This document shows positions 12,561 through 24,063 of a stretch of 64,000 nucleotides of DNA, in pieces (the first letter of the stretch is position 1; each line of letters begins with the position of its first letter). The stretch covers positions 877,619 through 941,618 of the forward strand of contig CM067589.1 of the NCBI GenBank assembly GCA_034336665.1, in the 5' to 3' direction. Under the pieces are notes generated by a model. It saw only the letters and a list, made by a program, of their open reading frames with translations. It did not search any database and was not told where the DNA came from. Position numbers and translations under genes: made by a program. The stretch is from Luscinia megarhynchos (lineage: Eukaryota; Chordata; Aves; Passeriformes; Turdidae).

Positions 12561-12628
12561 GTGGATTAGGTAGTTTCATGTTGTTGGGCTCGGTTTTAGT
12601 CGCAAGGACATCGAACTGCCTGGTTCAC
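12561..12628 (+). ncRNA. MIR196: mir-196 precursor hairpin (mir-196a-1 position)
   Basis: The 22-nt mature miR-196a sequence is read exactly at 12567-12588 (starts taggtagtttc, ends ttgttggg). The 3' arm at 12601-12628 (caaggacatcgaactgcc and onward) pairs back along nearly the whole length with only a few mismatches and several G:U pairs, leaving a loop around 12589-12602. Vertebrate mir-196a-1 lies between HOXB13 and HOXB9. Here it is about 11.5 kb upstream of HOXB9 on the same strand, as expected. It represses Hox mRNAs post-transcriptionally; its targets HOXB8 and HOXB7 are in this window. Confidence 0.96.
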
Positions 12629-12644
12629 GGCGGCTCCTGCTCCG

Positions 12645-13605
12645 CGCTGCTCCCGATCCCGATCCTGATCCTAATCCCGATCCCGCTCCCGACCCTGATC
12701 CGGATCCTGATTCCAATCCTGATCCCGCTCTCGATCCCGATCCTGATTCCAATCCTGATCCTAATCCCGATCCCGCTCCTGATGCTGATCCTGATTCCGA
12801 TCTCGATCCTAATCCCGACCCCCATCCCGATCCTGATCCTAATCCCGATCCTGATCCCACTCCCGATCCCGCTCCCGACCCTGATCCGAATCTTGATTCC
12901 AGTCCCGATCCCGCTCTCGATCCCGATCCCAATCCCGATCCTGATTCCAATCCTGATCCCGCTCTCGATCCCGATCCCAATCCCGATCCTGATTCCAATC
13001 TTGATCCCGATCCCTCTCCCGACCCTGATCCCGATCCTGATTCCAATCCTGATCCCGCTCTCGATCCCGATCACAATCCTGATCCTGATTCCAATCCCCA
13101 TCCAGATCCCGATCCTGATCCTAATCCCGATCCCGCTGCCGCTCCTGATGCTGATCCCGATTCCGATCCCAATCTCGATCCTAATCCCGACCCCCATCCC
13201 GATCCTGATTCTGATTCTAATCTCGATCCTGCTCCTGATCTCGATCCCAATCCTGCTCCCGATCCCGATCCCAATCTCGATCCCGACCCCGATCTTAACC
13301 CCGGTCTGGATTCCAATCCCGATCCCAATCTCGATCTCAATCCCGATCCCGATCCCAACCCCGGTCTGGATTCCAATCCCGATCCCAATCTCGATCTCAA
13401 TCCCGATCCCGATCCCAATCCAGACCCCGATCCGGATTCCGATGCCGATCCTCATCCTGGTCTCAATCCCACTCCAGATCCCAATCCCGATCCCGATCCC
13501 GATCCCACTCCTGATCCTGCTCCCCATTCCAATCCGGATCCGGATCCCCATCTCAATCCCGATCCCAATCTCAATCCCAATCCCCGATCCCGCTCTGCCT
13601 TGAGC
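12645..13605. repeat. hexanucleotide-based (CCCGAT/CCTGAT)n satellite
   Basis: About 950 bp of gatccc/gatcct hexamers with 12- and 18-bp variants begins within about 20 bp of the mir-196 stem. The unit reads as IPILIPIP-like peptides on + and GSGSGSG-like peptides on -, which are artefacts. Confidence 0.93.
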
Positions 13606-13619
13606 CCTGCTGGCACCTG

Positions 13620-14335
13620 GAGGCGCTTGGGGACCCTCTCTGGGTCCGGGTCTCCCCTCCTGGGGGCTGGGGACCCTCCTAGATCCGTGTCCCCCTCCGG
13701 GACCGTGTCCTCTCCTAGATCCCTGTCCCCAGCCAGAACTGTGTCCCCGACCTAGATCCGTGTCCCTTCTCCCCGATCCGTGTCCCCTCTCCTGGGCCTG
13801 GGGACCCTTTCTGAGTCCGTGTCCCCTCTCCAGGGACCGTGTCCTCTCCTAGATCCGTGTCCCTTGTCCCCGATCCGTGTCCCCTCTCCTGGGCCTGGGG
13901 ACCCTTTCTGAGTCCGTGTCCCCCCTCCCGGGACCGTGTCCCCACTCGGGCCCGTGACTCCCTTCATCCCTGGGTCCGTGTCCTCTCTCGCGGGACCGTG
14001 TCCCCGTCCTAGATCCGTGTCCCCTCTCCTGGGTCTGGGGACCCTTTCTGAGTCCGTGTTCCCCTTCCCGGGACCGTGTCCCCATCCCGATCCGTGTCCT
14101 CCACCAGGACCTGACATCTCTCCATCCCTGGGTCCGTGTCCCCTCTCTGGGTCCGTGTCCCCTTCTCTGGGTCCGTGTCCCCTCTCTGGGTCCGTGTCCC
14201 CTTCTCTGGGCCCTTGTCCCCCGTCCCGGGCCCGAATCCCCTCCTAGAGCCGTGTCCCCACTCGGGACAATGTCCCCTCCCCCGGGACCGTGTCCCCGCT
14301 CCGTCCCTGTCCGGGTCCCCCTCCCCGAGCACGGG
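13620..14335. repeat. GC-rich minisatellite (gtgtcccctctcctgggtc type)
   Basis: Units of about 24-30 bp built on gggtccgtgtcccctctc, with longer segments duplicated (for example 13780-13880 versus 13870-13960 and 14010-14080). Open frames on both strands are by-products. Confidence 0.85.
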
Positions 14336-14384
14336 AATTGGGCCTTGGAACGGTCCTGAGTCCATCCCAAATCCCTGTCCTTGT

Positions 14385-14845
14385 CCCCGACCCCAAATCC
14401 GTGTCCCCAACCCTAGATCAATGTCCCCAACCCCATATCCGTGTCCCCGACCCCCAAATCCGTGTCCCCAACCCTAGATCAATGTCCCCAACCCCATATC
14501 CGTGTCCCCGACCCCCAAATCCGTGTCCCCCGACCCCCAAATCCGTGTCCCCCCACCCCAAATCCGTGTGCCCCCACCCCAAATCCGTGTCCTCCCACCC
14601 CAAATCCGTGTCCTCCCACCCCAAATCCGTGTCCCTCACCCCCACATCTGTGTCCCCAACCCCAAATCTGTGTCCTCAACCCCCACATCCGTGTCCCCCC
14701 ATCCTACATCTGTGCCCCCACCACCCCAAATCCCTGTCCCCCCACCTCAAATCTTTATCCCCCACCCCAAATCCATCCCCCCACCCCACATCCGTGTCTC
14801 TCACCCCAAATCCGTGTCCCCCACCCCATCCCCGCCCCCCTCCCA
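14385..14845. repeat. about 19-bp minisatellite (accccaaatccgtgtcccc)
   Basis: About two dozen units of 18-20 bp, with an embedded duplication of about 84 bp (14400-14480 versus 14465-14550). Confidence 0.9.
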
Positions 14846-14934
14846 TCCCCCTCCGCCGCCCCCTCACCGGTCCCGCCGAAGTGACGCTTTCTTTGTTTCA
14901 CTCCCGTCCCGGGGACCTTCCGCAGCCCCGCCCC

Positions 14935-15295
14935 CACCCATCACGAGCTCATTAACGCTCTAATTAGGCTGCGGCGCCTCTCAGAGGCTGAAATCCCCCT
15001 CCCCAGCAAATCCCCCCGGCCCAGGCTCAGCAAAACCCCCCCGGCTGTGTCTGGCATTAAAAAAAAAAAATCCCTATAAACACACCGGGGCCATAAAGGA
15101 ATTTAGGGGAGTCTTGTTGTAGGAGCTGCGATCTCCGGCTCGGTGAAAAGGAAACGTGAGAGGTTCAGGCAGCACAAAAAGGCTGCGAGAAGCTCTGGGG
15201 TTTAATTATTGCAGTCGATAAAATAAGTTTATTGAAAGTTTTCCCCGGTAATTGTTACAGGGGCGGGGCTGCGGTTTTTTCCTTGGGAAAATACG
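14935..15295. promoter_or_regulatory. candidate conserved noncoding element
   Basis: A single-copy island between satellites with several homeodomain-type ATTA cores (for example ctcattaacgctctaattag at 14948-14967), a ccataaagg CDX/HOX-like site near 15090 and ggtaattgttac near 15248. Its complexity contrasts sharply with its flanks. Regulatory function is inferred, not demonstrated. Confidence 0.4.
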
Positions 15296-15299
15296 GAAT

Positions 15300-16225
15300 T
15301 TTTGTGGGCGGATATTGAATATTTGGGGTCCTGGCCCAGGATTTTAGGGATTTATCAATCCCAACTCTGGGATTTTTGGGGCACAAAACCGCACATATCT
15401 TTAATTTCATCACCTAAAAATCATCCTCAAACTCTGAATTCATCGGCAGCGTCCTCACAGCACGGCCACCAATGCCAATTTCACCGAATTTTAAAAAATA
15501 TATTTTTTGGGTGGCCGCAGGAGTTTCGCTGCATCGTCTCAACGTGTTGATTTAAAAAAAATTATAAACACCACCAACAAAATCCCCAAATAAAGCCCTA
15601 AAATCATAAAATTTCCGCGAGAAGGAGGGAATAGAACCCGAGTTTGTGCTCGGATGAAGTTCACGCTCCCTCCCCGGAGTGTGAGTGTGCGAGGAATCGA
15701 ATCCCGGCCGCGATTTGCTGCTCCAAACCCCGGAAAACCCAAATTTCCCATGGTCCAGACACGGCTGGACCCGGCTGGGAACTGATCTCCGTGCGAGGTT
15801 TAAAAATTCAACTTTGATACCAAATCCTGCGCCTACCCAGCTGCTCCCACTTTTGTGGCCGTTACTTTTTTTTTCTTTTTTTAATTTTCATTTTTTTCTT
15901 CCAGTGTTGAGAGAAAAAAAACCAAAACAACAAAACCAAGCAGGCTGGGGTTTAAAACCTGTGCGTGCTTTATTCCCGAATCTGTTCAGACTCTCGCCTA
16001 AAAACAAACAGGCGCTCGAGGGGAGGAGAGGGGAAAATCAAACAGCGGAAAATAAAAGGGGAATTTTCGGGATCCGAGGCGCTGCCTGTGCCCGGCCTCA
16101 AAAGCCCTAAAACGGAAAAGGACAATCTGGGGAAGTTAATCATTAATACCGCGCCTAAAGGCGAGCCCGACCTGCGGCTGCTGATTTTCATCTCCCGCGT
16201 CTGGGCAGGAACCGGGGGGAAAATC
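15300..16225. other. single-copy intergenic DNA, no gene recognised
   Basis: Mixed-complexity sequence with short open frames lacking any recognisable domain. Nothing further could be supported. Confidence 0.5.
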
Positions 16226-16227
16226 GG

Positions 16228-17232
16228 GATTAGGTTCGGGGGGAGCTGCCCCAAAACGGGAATTGGGGTTTATTTCCCAAAGAAAGGAGCCCCAAAACGG
16301 GAATTGGGGTTTATTTCCCAAAGAAAGGAGCCACAAAATGGGAATTTGGGGTTTATTTCCCAAAGGAAGGAGCCCCAAACGGGAATTTGGGTTTTATTTC
16401 CCAAAGGAAGGAGCCCCCAACGGGAATTTGGGGTTTATTTTCAGAGGGAGGAGCCCCAAACGGGAATTGGGGTTTATTTCCAAAAGAAAGGAGCCCCAAA
16501 ATGGGAATTTGGGGTTTATTTTCCAAAGAAATGAGCCCCAAACGGGAATTTGGGGTTTATTTTCAGAGGGAGGAGCCCCAAACGGGAGTTGGGATTTATT
16601 TCCCAAAGAAAGGAGCCCCAAAATGGGAATTGGGGTTTATTTCCCAAAGAAAGGAGCCCCAAAACGAGAATCTGGGTTTTATTTCCCAAAGGAAGGAGCC
16701 CCAAAACGGGAATTTGGGGTTTATTTCCCAAGGGGAGCTGCCCCAAACCGGGAATTTGGGGTTCTTTCCCCAGTGGAATGAGTCCCAAACTGAGAATTTG
16801 GGGTTCTTTTCCCAAAGGAAGGAGCCTCAAACCGGGATTTTTCTTCCAACCAAAGAAAAGAGCCCCAAACCGGGAATTTGGGGTTTGTTTTCAAAGGTTA
16901 GGAACCCAAACCGGGAATTTGGGGTTTATTTTCAAAGGTTAGGAACCCAAACCGGGAATTTGGGGTTTATTTCCCAAAGAAAGGAGCCCCAAACCGGGAA
17001 TTTGGGGTTTATTTTCAAAGGTTAGGAACCCAAACCGGGAATTTGGGGTTTATTTTCAAAGGTTAGGAATCCAAACCGGGAATTTGGGATTTATTTTCAA
17101 AGGTTAGGAACCCAAACCGGGAATTTGGGGTTTATTTCCCAAAGAAAGGAGCCCCAAACCAGGAATTTGGTGTTTATTTTCAAAGGGAAGGAGCCCAAAC
17201 CCAGAATTTGGGGTTTCTTTCCCAAGGGAAGC
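16228..17232. repeat. 41-bp minisatellite, about 24 copies
   Basis: The unit contains aaagaaaggagccccaaaac, then ggaattggggtttatttccc. Variants have 38-43 bp and the second half shifts to ggttaggaacccaaaccggg. Several frames stay open on both strands because of the regularity; they are not genes. Confidence 0.93.
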
Positions 17233-17234
17233 AG

Positions 17235-17640
17235 AAGGGTGAAGCCGCTCCCGTCCTGCCCCACCAGTATTTTGATTATTTTACAGATTTTCCGAATTAA
17301 AATCCCCCCAAAATAATCTTACCTGGAGATGGGTGACGGGATTTTCCTCCGAGCGGGCCTTTGGAGATAAAATCCGGTTTTAACTCCAACCTCCCCCCAC
17401 AAAATCTCGGTTTTAACAAAGCTCAGCCCGGCTGATATTCCCCCACCCGCGAGGGGTTTGAATTGGGGGAAAAGCGCTGAGGAAATCGCGTCCTGAAGGG
17501 AGAAACTCCCCTTTTTATTTGGCTTTTGTGGGAACAATTCCCGCTCCTGTACCTGTGTCCCCTCTCCCTCCTGGAGCGGCGATTTTCGCGGGGAATTCCC
17601 TCCCAAAAAAATTATTATTTGGGGTTTTTTTTTTTTTGGG
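17235..17640. other. single-copy spacer between two minisatellites
   Basis: Mixed sequence with no gene or RNA recognised. Confidence 0.45.
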
Positions 17641-18545
17641 GGGGGGAATCCCGGTTACACCACGGGCACCCCAAAGCAGGAATTTGCTAAATGCGAATTA
17701 GGAGATGGGTTTGGGGTTTTTTTAGGGTTTTAAATTTTTTTTTAGTTTTTTTTTCTTTTGTTTTATTTGTTTGTTTGTTTGGGTTCCATCCCAAAGCAGA
17801 GCCAGCGGAATCTGCTAAACACGAATTGGACAAAGGTTTTGGGTTTGTTTTTTTTTTCTTTTTTTTTTTCTTTTTTGTTTTTGGGGGTTTTTTTCTGTTT
17901 GGTTGGGTTTTTGGGTTTTTTTTCTTTTTTTTTTTTGGTTTGTTTTTTTTTTGAGGGATATTCCGATTACACCCCAAAACGAGCCAGAAGAATCCTCTAA
18001 ACGCGAGTTGAATGATGGTTTGGTGATTTTTTTAGAGTTTTTCTTGTGTTTTTGTTTTTTTGCGGGGTATCCCGGTCAAACCCCAAAGCAGAATCAGCAA
18101 AATCCTCTAAACGAGGTTTTTTGGGTTTTTGGTTTTTTTTTTTTTTTTTTTTTTTTAGGGTTACACCGCAGGCACCTCAAAGCAGAGCCCGGGAAATCTG
18201 CTAAACACGAGCTGGACAAAATTTTGGGATTTTTTGGGGTGTTTTGGGTTTTTTTTTTTGAGGGATATTCCAGTCACACACCAAAGCAGAGCCAGGGGAA
18301 TCAGCTAAACACGAGCTGGACAAAGTTTTGGGATATTTCTGGGGTTTTTTGGGGTTTTTTTTGAGGGATATCCCGGTCACACCAAGGGCACCCCAAAGCA
18401 GAGCCGGAGGAATCCTCTAAACGCGGGTTGGGCGATATTTTTGGGATTTTTTTGTTTTGTTTTTTTGGGTGTTTTGGGGTTTTTTGAGGGTTATCCTGGT
18501 CACACCCCAAAGCAGAGTCCTCTAAACGCGGGTTGGACAAAGATT
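17640..18545. repeat. 100-135 bp tandem repeat with poly-T/G core
   Basis: About eight units share ccccaaagcagagcc, then ggaatctgctaaacacgag, ttggacaaagttttggg, a variable poly-T stretch and gagggatatcccggtcacacc. A further partial copy is at about 18810-18860. The T tract differs in length between units. Confidence 0.85.
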
Positions 18546-18559
18546 TTGGAGTTTTGGGG

Positions 18560-18709
18560 GGGCTTTTTTTTTGTTTGTTTGTGGGTTTTTTGTGTGGCTT
18601 TTTTTGTTTGTTTGTTTTTTGGTTTCGGGGTTTTTTTTTGTTTGTTTGTTTTGGGGTTTTTTTTGTTTTTGTTGTGGGGTTTTTGTTTTGTTTTGTTTGT
18701 TTTGTTTTG

Positions 18710-18740
<31 letters not shown>

Positions 18741-18815
18741 TGTTTTTGTTTTTGGGGTTTTTTTGGGGTTTTGTTTTTGTTTTTGTTTTTGTTTTTGTTT
18801 TCGTTTTTTTAGGGG
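18560..18815. repeat. T/G-rich (GTTTT)n-type low complexity
   Basis: Runs of gtttt and gttttt with almost no A or C on the + strand, including perfect (gtttt)n near 18687-18730 and (gttttt)n near 18735-18800. Confidence 0.9.
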
Positions 18816-18954
18816 TACCCCAGTTCCACCCCAAACCAGAACCAGCAGCTCCCGGGGTGCAAAACCCGCAGCAGGAATTCCCTGGGAATTCCAGGGAACA
18901 GAATTCCAAACAGGGAGGAGACGGGAGGGAACCAGAGCGGGTCCCGAGCAACAA

Positions 18955-19150
18955 ACCCAACTTTATTTTAACTAAACCCAACTTCATTTTAACTAAACCC
19001 GACTTTATTTCCACCAAATTCAAATTTATTTCCACCAAATTCAAATTTATCCCCACCAAACCCAAATTTATCTCCACCAAATTCAACTTTATTTCAACTA
19101 AACCCAACTTAATTTTAACCAAACTCAACTTTATTTCCACCAAATACAAT
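18955..19150. repeat. about 21-bp minisatellite (caactttatttcaactaaac)
   Basis: Nine or so units with ttta and aacccaac or aattcaaa blocks. An artefactual reading frame (LVEIKL-type repeat) lies on the minus strand. Confidence 0.85.
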
Positions 19151-19229
19151 TTTGTTTCAAAAAACCCTTTATTTTACTCAAACCCAACTTTATTTCCACT
19201 TTCTCCCCTTTCCAAACCCTTCCACTTCT

Positions 19230-20100
19230 CAGATCACGAATCCTAAAACTTTTCAGAACTGCCGAGGTTACAAACCTCATTTTAAATCATTTTTTTTTTC
19301 CTTTTCCTCCTTTTTTTTTTTTTTTTTTTTTTTAATTTTCCAAACCCAGGATAAACTTTCTCTCCTTGGAAAACCTCCCAGATGTGAAACTTTTTTTTTG
19401 TTTCTCCCCAGACAAGGAATTAATTCCTCCTCCTTCCCTCCCTCCCTCCCTCAGCACTTCGGGATTTTTTACAGACGCTGCATTCAAACCGCGAGCACCG
19501 GAAATGGCCAAGATGGATTTTTTTTTAGGCTACAGAAACTTATTTCAGTTTTTTGGGGTTTTTTTCCCGAAATTTTTACCCCTCAGGAGGGAATTTCGCG
19601 GCCCGTGAGTGATAAACTTCTCAGAGCTGCCTAAATGTATCGTTCATAAATTATGTCGGGGTTTTAATCGTGTTTCCTGACCCTGAAAAGCATAAAAAAG
19701 AAAAAGAAAAAGAAAAAGAAAAAGAAAGGAAAAAATTAAAAGCAAAAAAAGAAAAAAGGAAAAAAGAAATTAAGAAAAAAGAAAAAAAAGAAAAAAAAGG
19801 AAATAAAAAGTTTTTGCTCCTTGTTGTGATTATCAGCGTTACTATAATTAAAATATTGGGATGTTAAATATCATTAAATATCATTTAAATATTAAATAAA
19901 GCATTTGAAGGTTGAGTTATCGGGATTTTATCTCCCCAGCCGTGAAGTTCAACCTCGGTTTTTTATTCTGCCTTTATCGCCTTCCAAACTCAAATCCTCT
20001 TTGGAAAGGAAAAAAAACCCGAAATTCCCTCAAGCGGAGTAAAAATCCCCCAAAAATCCAAAATCTCCTCCACACGTCAGAGCTGAAACCGGCTGGAAGA
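19230..20100. other. intergenic single-copy DNA with homopolymer tracts
   Basis: Contains poly-T (about 19285-19335) and an A/G-rich tract (19688-19805). No gene supported. Confidence 0.5.
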
Positions 20101-20104
20101 AGTC

Positions 20105-20285
20105 GCGAGTTTTAATAAACGAGAACAAAAAAAAACTTGGAAAAGTGACGGAAAAACCTCGAAAAAGTGGCAAAATAACCTTGTGAAAATGTCAAAAAAA
20201 CCTTGAAAAAGTGACCAAAAAAACCTTTTAAAAGTGTCAAAAAAACCTGGAAAAAGTGATAAAAAATCTTGGAAAAGTTCTTTAA
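20105..20285. repeat. short tandem repeat, about 30 bp unit
   Basis: Six units resembling cttggaaaaagtgacaaaaa with variation. Confidence 0.7.
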
Positions 20286-20289
20286 ATGC

Positions 20290-22680
20290 GTTTCCGGGAA
20301 GAGAAGGAGCAGCAATTGTTCCTTTCTGAAACCAAAACTTATGAATCAGTGAAAGGCGGCCGAGGTACCAAAAATCTGAATTTTTCATCCTTAAAATTTG
20401 CAATTTTGAACCCCAAAATCCCCATATTTCAAACCCTAAAATCTAAATAATTTTAAAAAATACAAAAAAAAATCACCAACAAAAAACCATCTTTTGTTGG
20501 GGATTTGGTTGTTGGCAGCTGGGAAATGCCGAGCCGGGGATTTGGGGCAGTTTTGAATTTCGGAGCGAATTTTTCCTTCTCTCCACAGACAATAAAGATA
20601 ATTTAGGAGCAGAACCCGAGCTCTGAGAAAATCCCCAATTTTCCCGGCGAAATTCACTTGGTGCTCCCTCTGCGAAGCTCGGGGAAAAGTTTCCACTCCG
20701 AATTTTATTTTTTATTATTTTTTTTAGGAATAATTTCCACTTCCATTTCCGCTCTGCACAATCCCATCTCCCTAATTAATTCCGTTTTCAAACTCTCATT
20801 TCCTGCCTCATTTCTCCCCAAAATTCCGATTTTTTCCACGCTGCTCTTTGAGTTTCTCGTCTCCAAGTTTATTTATTTTTCTGTTTTACCAACAGAAAAG
20901 CTTTTAATTTCATTTCTGCTGGGTTTTAATTCCTGATTTAAAATCCAGCCAGCTCCAAGCACCGTTTTCCTAAAAAAAAAAGTAAAAAAAGAGAAGAACT
21001 GAGAGGAAATGGATAAAAAAATAAACTCCTGGAGGCAGAAATGGCTTTTACAGATCTGCTTGGGAGGTTTGGAGGTTTCCATCCACAGGGATCCTGGTTA
21101 AAATTTATATACTGAATTTATACACTGAATTTATACACTCCACAAAATCACCAACTCACACGCTGCCACTGCTCAGCGTTATTTACAGCAGGAATTTTTA
21201 TTATTATTATTTCCATTTTTAATTTATTTTTTAAAATATATTTATTACAGGTGAGACATCCCCGAACCCGGAACAGGTGTTTTACTTCAATTAACGCCCA
21301 ATAATTTTATTTTTCGCTGTTTATCCATCACGGATAAAAACACAAACTCGAGGCTGGTAGTTTTGTTTGGGGTTTTTTTTTGTTTGTTTGTTTGTTTGTT
21401 GGTTTTGTTTTTTTTTCCACGAGCTCTTCTCTTTGTGGAGCTGTCCGATCCGATTTTGATTTGGATTTGATTCTTTTCGAAAGGAATTATTTCCGAGAGG
21501 CAATAAAACAGAAATATGACAGCCAGAGCCGCCCGCTCGTATTTCACTGCCCGGTGACTCGCGGGGATTTTCCTTCCCCAACCCGGGAAGTTTAAATAAA
21601 GGGAAAAGGGGAAAATAAAATAATAATAATAATAATTTTTAGAAATGAGACAGAAACGCGAAAAGTTGGGAAAATGGGGAATTTCCGCTGGAGGGGAGCG
21701 AGCAAAGGGGATTTTAGGATTTATTTTGGGATCATCCCCAAAAAGGAGAGGGGCGCTCACCTGGGACATTTCCCCCTTTTTGTCCCAAATTATCCCAAAA
21801 TTATCCCCAAAATTATCCCAAAACTGCCCCCAAAAGTGTCCCCAAACCTCACCTCGGCCGGAGCGGCTCCTCCGGGGTCACAAAAATGAAATTAAAATCA
21901 AATTTCGCCCTCCAGCTCCGCCTGTCCTTCCCCAACACCCCGCGCCGCTGGATTAATTTTAATTTTTTTAATCAAAGGAGCCCTAAAAGCGCCTCGTTCC
22001 CAGGAAATCTGGGCTGGAGGAAATTCCAATTTGGGATTTTTAATCAGCTCCATCATCCCCGTTATTAGAGAAGCACCTCTGCCGACAACTCCCACCTCAG
22101 CACGCTCAGAGCAGGAGGAAAATCTGAATTTTTCCCCCATTTCAGGCGGTTTTAGCCCCTCTGCCCCGTTATTATCGGCCTGTTAATAAAGATTTCCATC
22201 CCCACGCGCTCCGGGATAAACCCGCGATGATTTATCATCGTTCCTAGAAAATCTCTGATTTATCATTCCCACAAAATCTCTGATTTATCATTCCCACGAA
22301 AATCTCTCTGCCCTTCACTTGAAACATCCCGGCCCGTGGGGGTGAGAGGCGCAATCGGTTAAAAGAAGCAAATTGAGCCGGACTGTTACAACCGAAATTC
22401 AGGAAAAAAATCACTTTATTTTTATTTCTTTTTCTTTTTTTTTTTTTTTTTTTTCCCGGGGTCGCGAGGAGCAGCTTCGCCTTCACCCAACATTTACGAG
22501 AACCGCTGGCAATAAATTGATTTATCCTCAATTTATCCTCACAACCTGAGGAATTAAAAACCCCAAAAACTCAGATTTTTGAGGTAAAAATAATTAAAAA
22601 ATAAAAAGCGGGAGTGGCGTTGGACACGCAGCGTGGGTCCCTTTTTTTTTTTTTTACTTTTTTCCCCTTTTTTTGGTTTT
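20290..22680. other. single-copy DNA upstream of HOXB9, no gene recognised
   Basis: Mostly unique sequence with many ATTA and TTTAT cores. A segment at about 22150-22290 has ttattatcggcctgttaataaag and two direct copies of a tctctgatttatcattccca-like sequence. No open frame has a recognisable domain. Confidence 0.45.
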
Positions 22681-22689
22681 GTTTCTCTT

Positions 22690-23065
22690 CCCCGGGCAAT
22701 AAATCCGAGGCTATAAAAATCAAAGCGAGCCGATGGAAGTTTTATTAAACTCTTCAAGCATCACAAGTTTGAGGCGTTCCGTGACAAAGCCGCCTCTGCC
22801 TTTTACTGGCCTTGTAAAGTTCGCCCCAAGCTGCCGAATTTCAGCCGCGCGCGGGGGAATTATTCCCAAAAAACAGCCATAATTCGAATTTCTAAAAATA
22901 TATTTATAAGAACATCCGCCTAAGCAGGGGCTGGATGCGCCCAAGCGCTGCTTTGACCGCTCAAAAATTAAAATATTTTGAATTTCACGTCTCCCCGCTT
23001 GTTTTGTTGTGTTTAGCATCGCTCCTCATTAGCCCGGGCTGTTAATTATTTATATCGCCCTCCCC
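22690..23065. promoter_or_regulatory. candidate conserved element upstream of HOXB9
   Basis: High-complexity sequence with ggctataaaaatcaaag (about 22710), cttttactggccttgtaaag (22800-22819) and a cluster of ATTA cores at about 23027-23045. The position, 1 kb upstream of HOXB9, suggests a cis-regulatory role by inference only. Confidence 0.4.
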
Positions 23066-23504
23066 AGCAGCGACTTTTCCTCCCCCAAAATTCGGATTTT
23101 TTGCGGGTTTTGGTGTCGCTGTGTGACCGTGGGAGGGGGGGGGAGGGGGGGTTTGTTTATTCCCTGTTTTGTTTTTTTGTTTTTGTTTTTTTTATTGTTT
23201 CCTCTGGTTCTCTGGAGCCGGAGCGGCAAAGAAATGGCTTTTAGCTCAATTCCCCCGTGATCGTTATTAGAGCAAAGGCAGCGCATCAGCATCTTCCCCC
23301 AACGCACAAAAAAATCTACAAATTAAATAAAAATAACAACAAAAAAATTAAAACCCCCATCCCCCTTTTGAACCAGCAAATCCTGAGGAGAAAAAACGAA
23401 AAAATCAGAATATTCGCTTGAACTCCGAGTGGGTTTTTTATTTATTTTTAAAAATTATTTATTTTTTTTTAATTTTTTTTTTCTCCCCCGCCACTCCTGA
23501 CGAA

Positions 23505-23760
23505 CATAAAACAATCCATCCTTGATATGGAATGCGAGGGCGGATGACAGCGCAGCGCAGCCCCCTCGGCCGCGATTGATTTACGCCCAGCCTGACGCTT
23601 TATCAGGCTCAGGAAAAAAAGTTTGACCAATCATTTCAGCGCCAGCTCCCAGCACGGGCAGCCCCAACTGTACTTTTGTTGGCCGGGAACTTGGGGGGAA
23701 AAAGAGAACAAATCTAGGGCTGTCCCCTCTCTCTATAAATATATTTTTTTTTATATTTCT
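23505..23760 (+). promoter_or_regulatory. HOXB9: HOXB9 proximal promoter
   Basis: A dense single-copy block shortly upstream of the HOXB9 start. A CCAAT box is at 23627-23631 (gaccaatcat) and a TATA-like tataaat at 23734-23740. The block also has tttatcagg and gattgatttac sites suited to homeodomain/PBX proteins. The 5'UTR would then run through T-rich sequence to the ATG at 24064. The transcription start is not known. Confidence 0.6.
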
Positions 23761-24063
23761 CTTTTATTAATATGATTATTATTTCGTTTCTTTGATTTTA
23801 ATTTTTTAGGGTTTTTTTAGGTTTTGATTTTTTTTTTTTAAAGATTTTTTTTTTAGTTTTTAGAAAAGAATTTTTAGGGGTTTTTAGGTTTTTTAAAAAT
23901 ATTTTATTAGGGTTTTTTTAGATTTTTCTTAGTTTTTTTTTAATTTAAAGATTTTTAAAATTTTATTTCTTGGGAGGGGGGAATTTTTTTTTTCCCAATT
24001 CATTTTAATTCCCCTTTTTTTTTAATTTCCACCACTGAACCGCGCCTTATATGATGTCTGACA

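Noticed and set aside
12578..13603. 341-residue and 308-residue frames rich in I/P or G/S/R
   Set aside because: Pure translation of the GATCCC-type hexamer. The + strand frame also begins inside the mir-196 hairpin.
14290..14963. Proline-rich frames
   Set aside because: By-products of the accccaaatccgtgtcccc minisatellite.
16136..17025. Several overlapping open frames on both strands
   Set aside because: All arise from the 41-bp repeat; the peptides are periodic and unrelated to any family.
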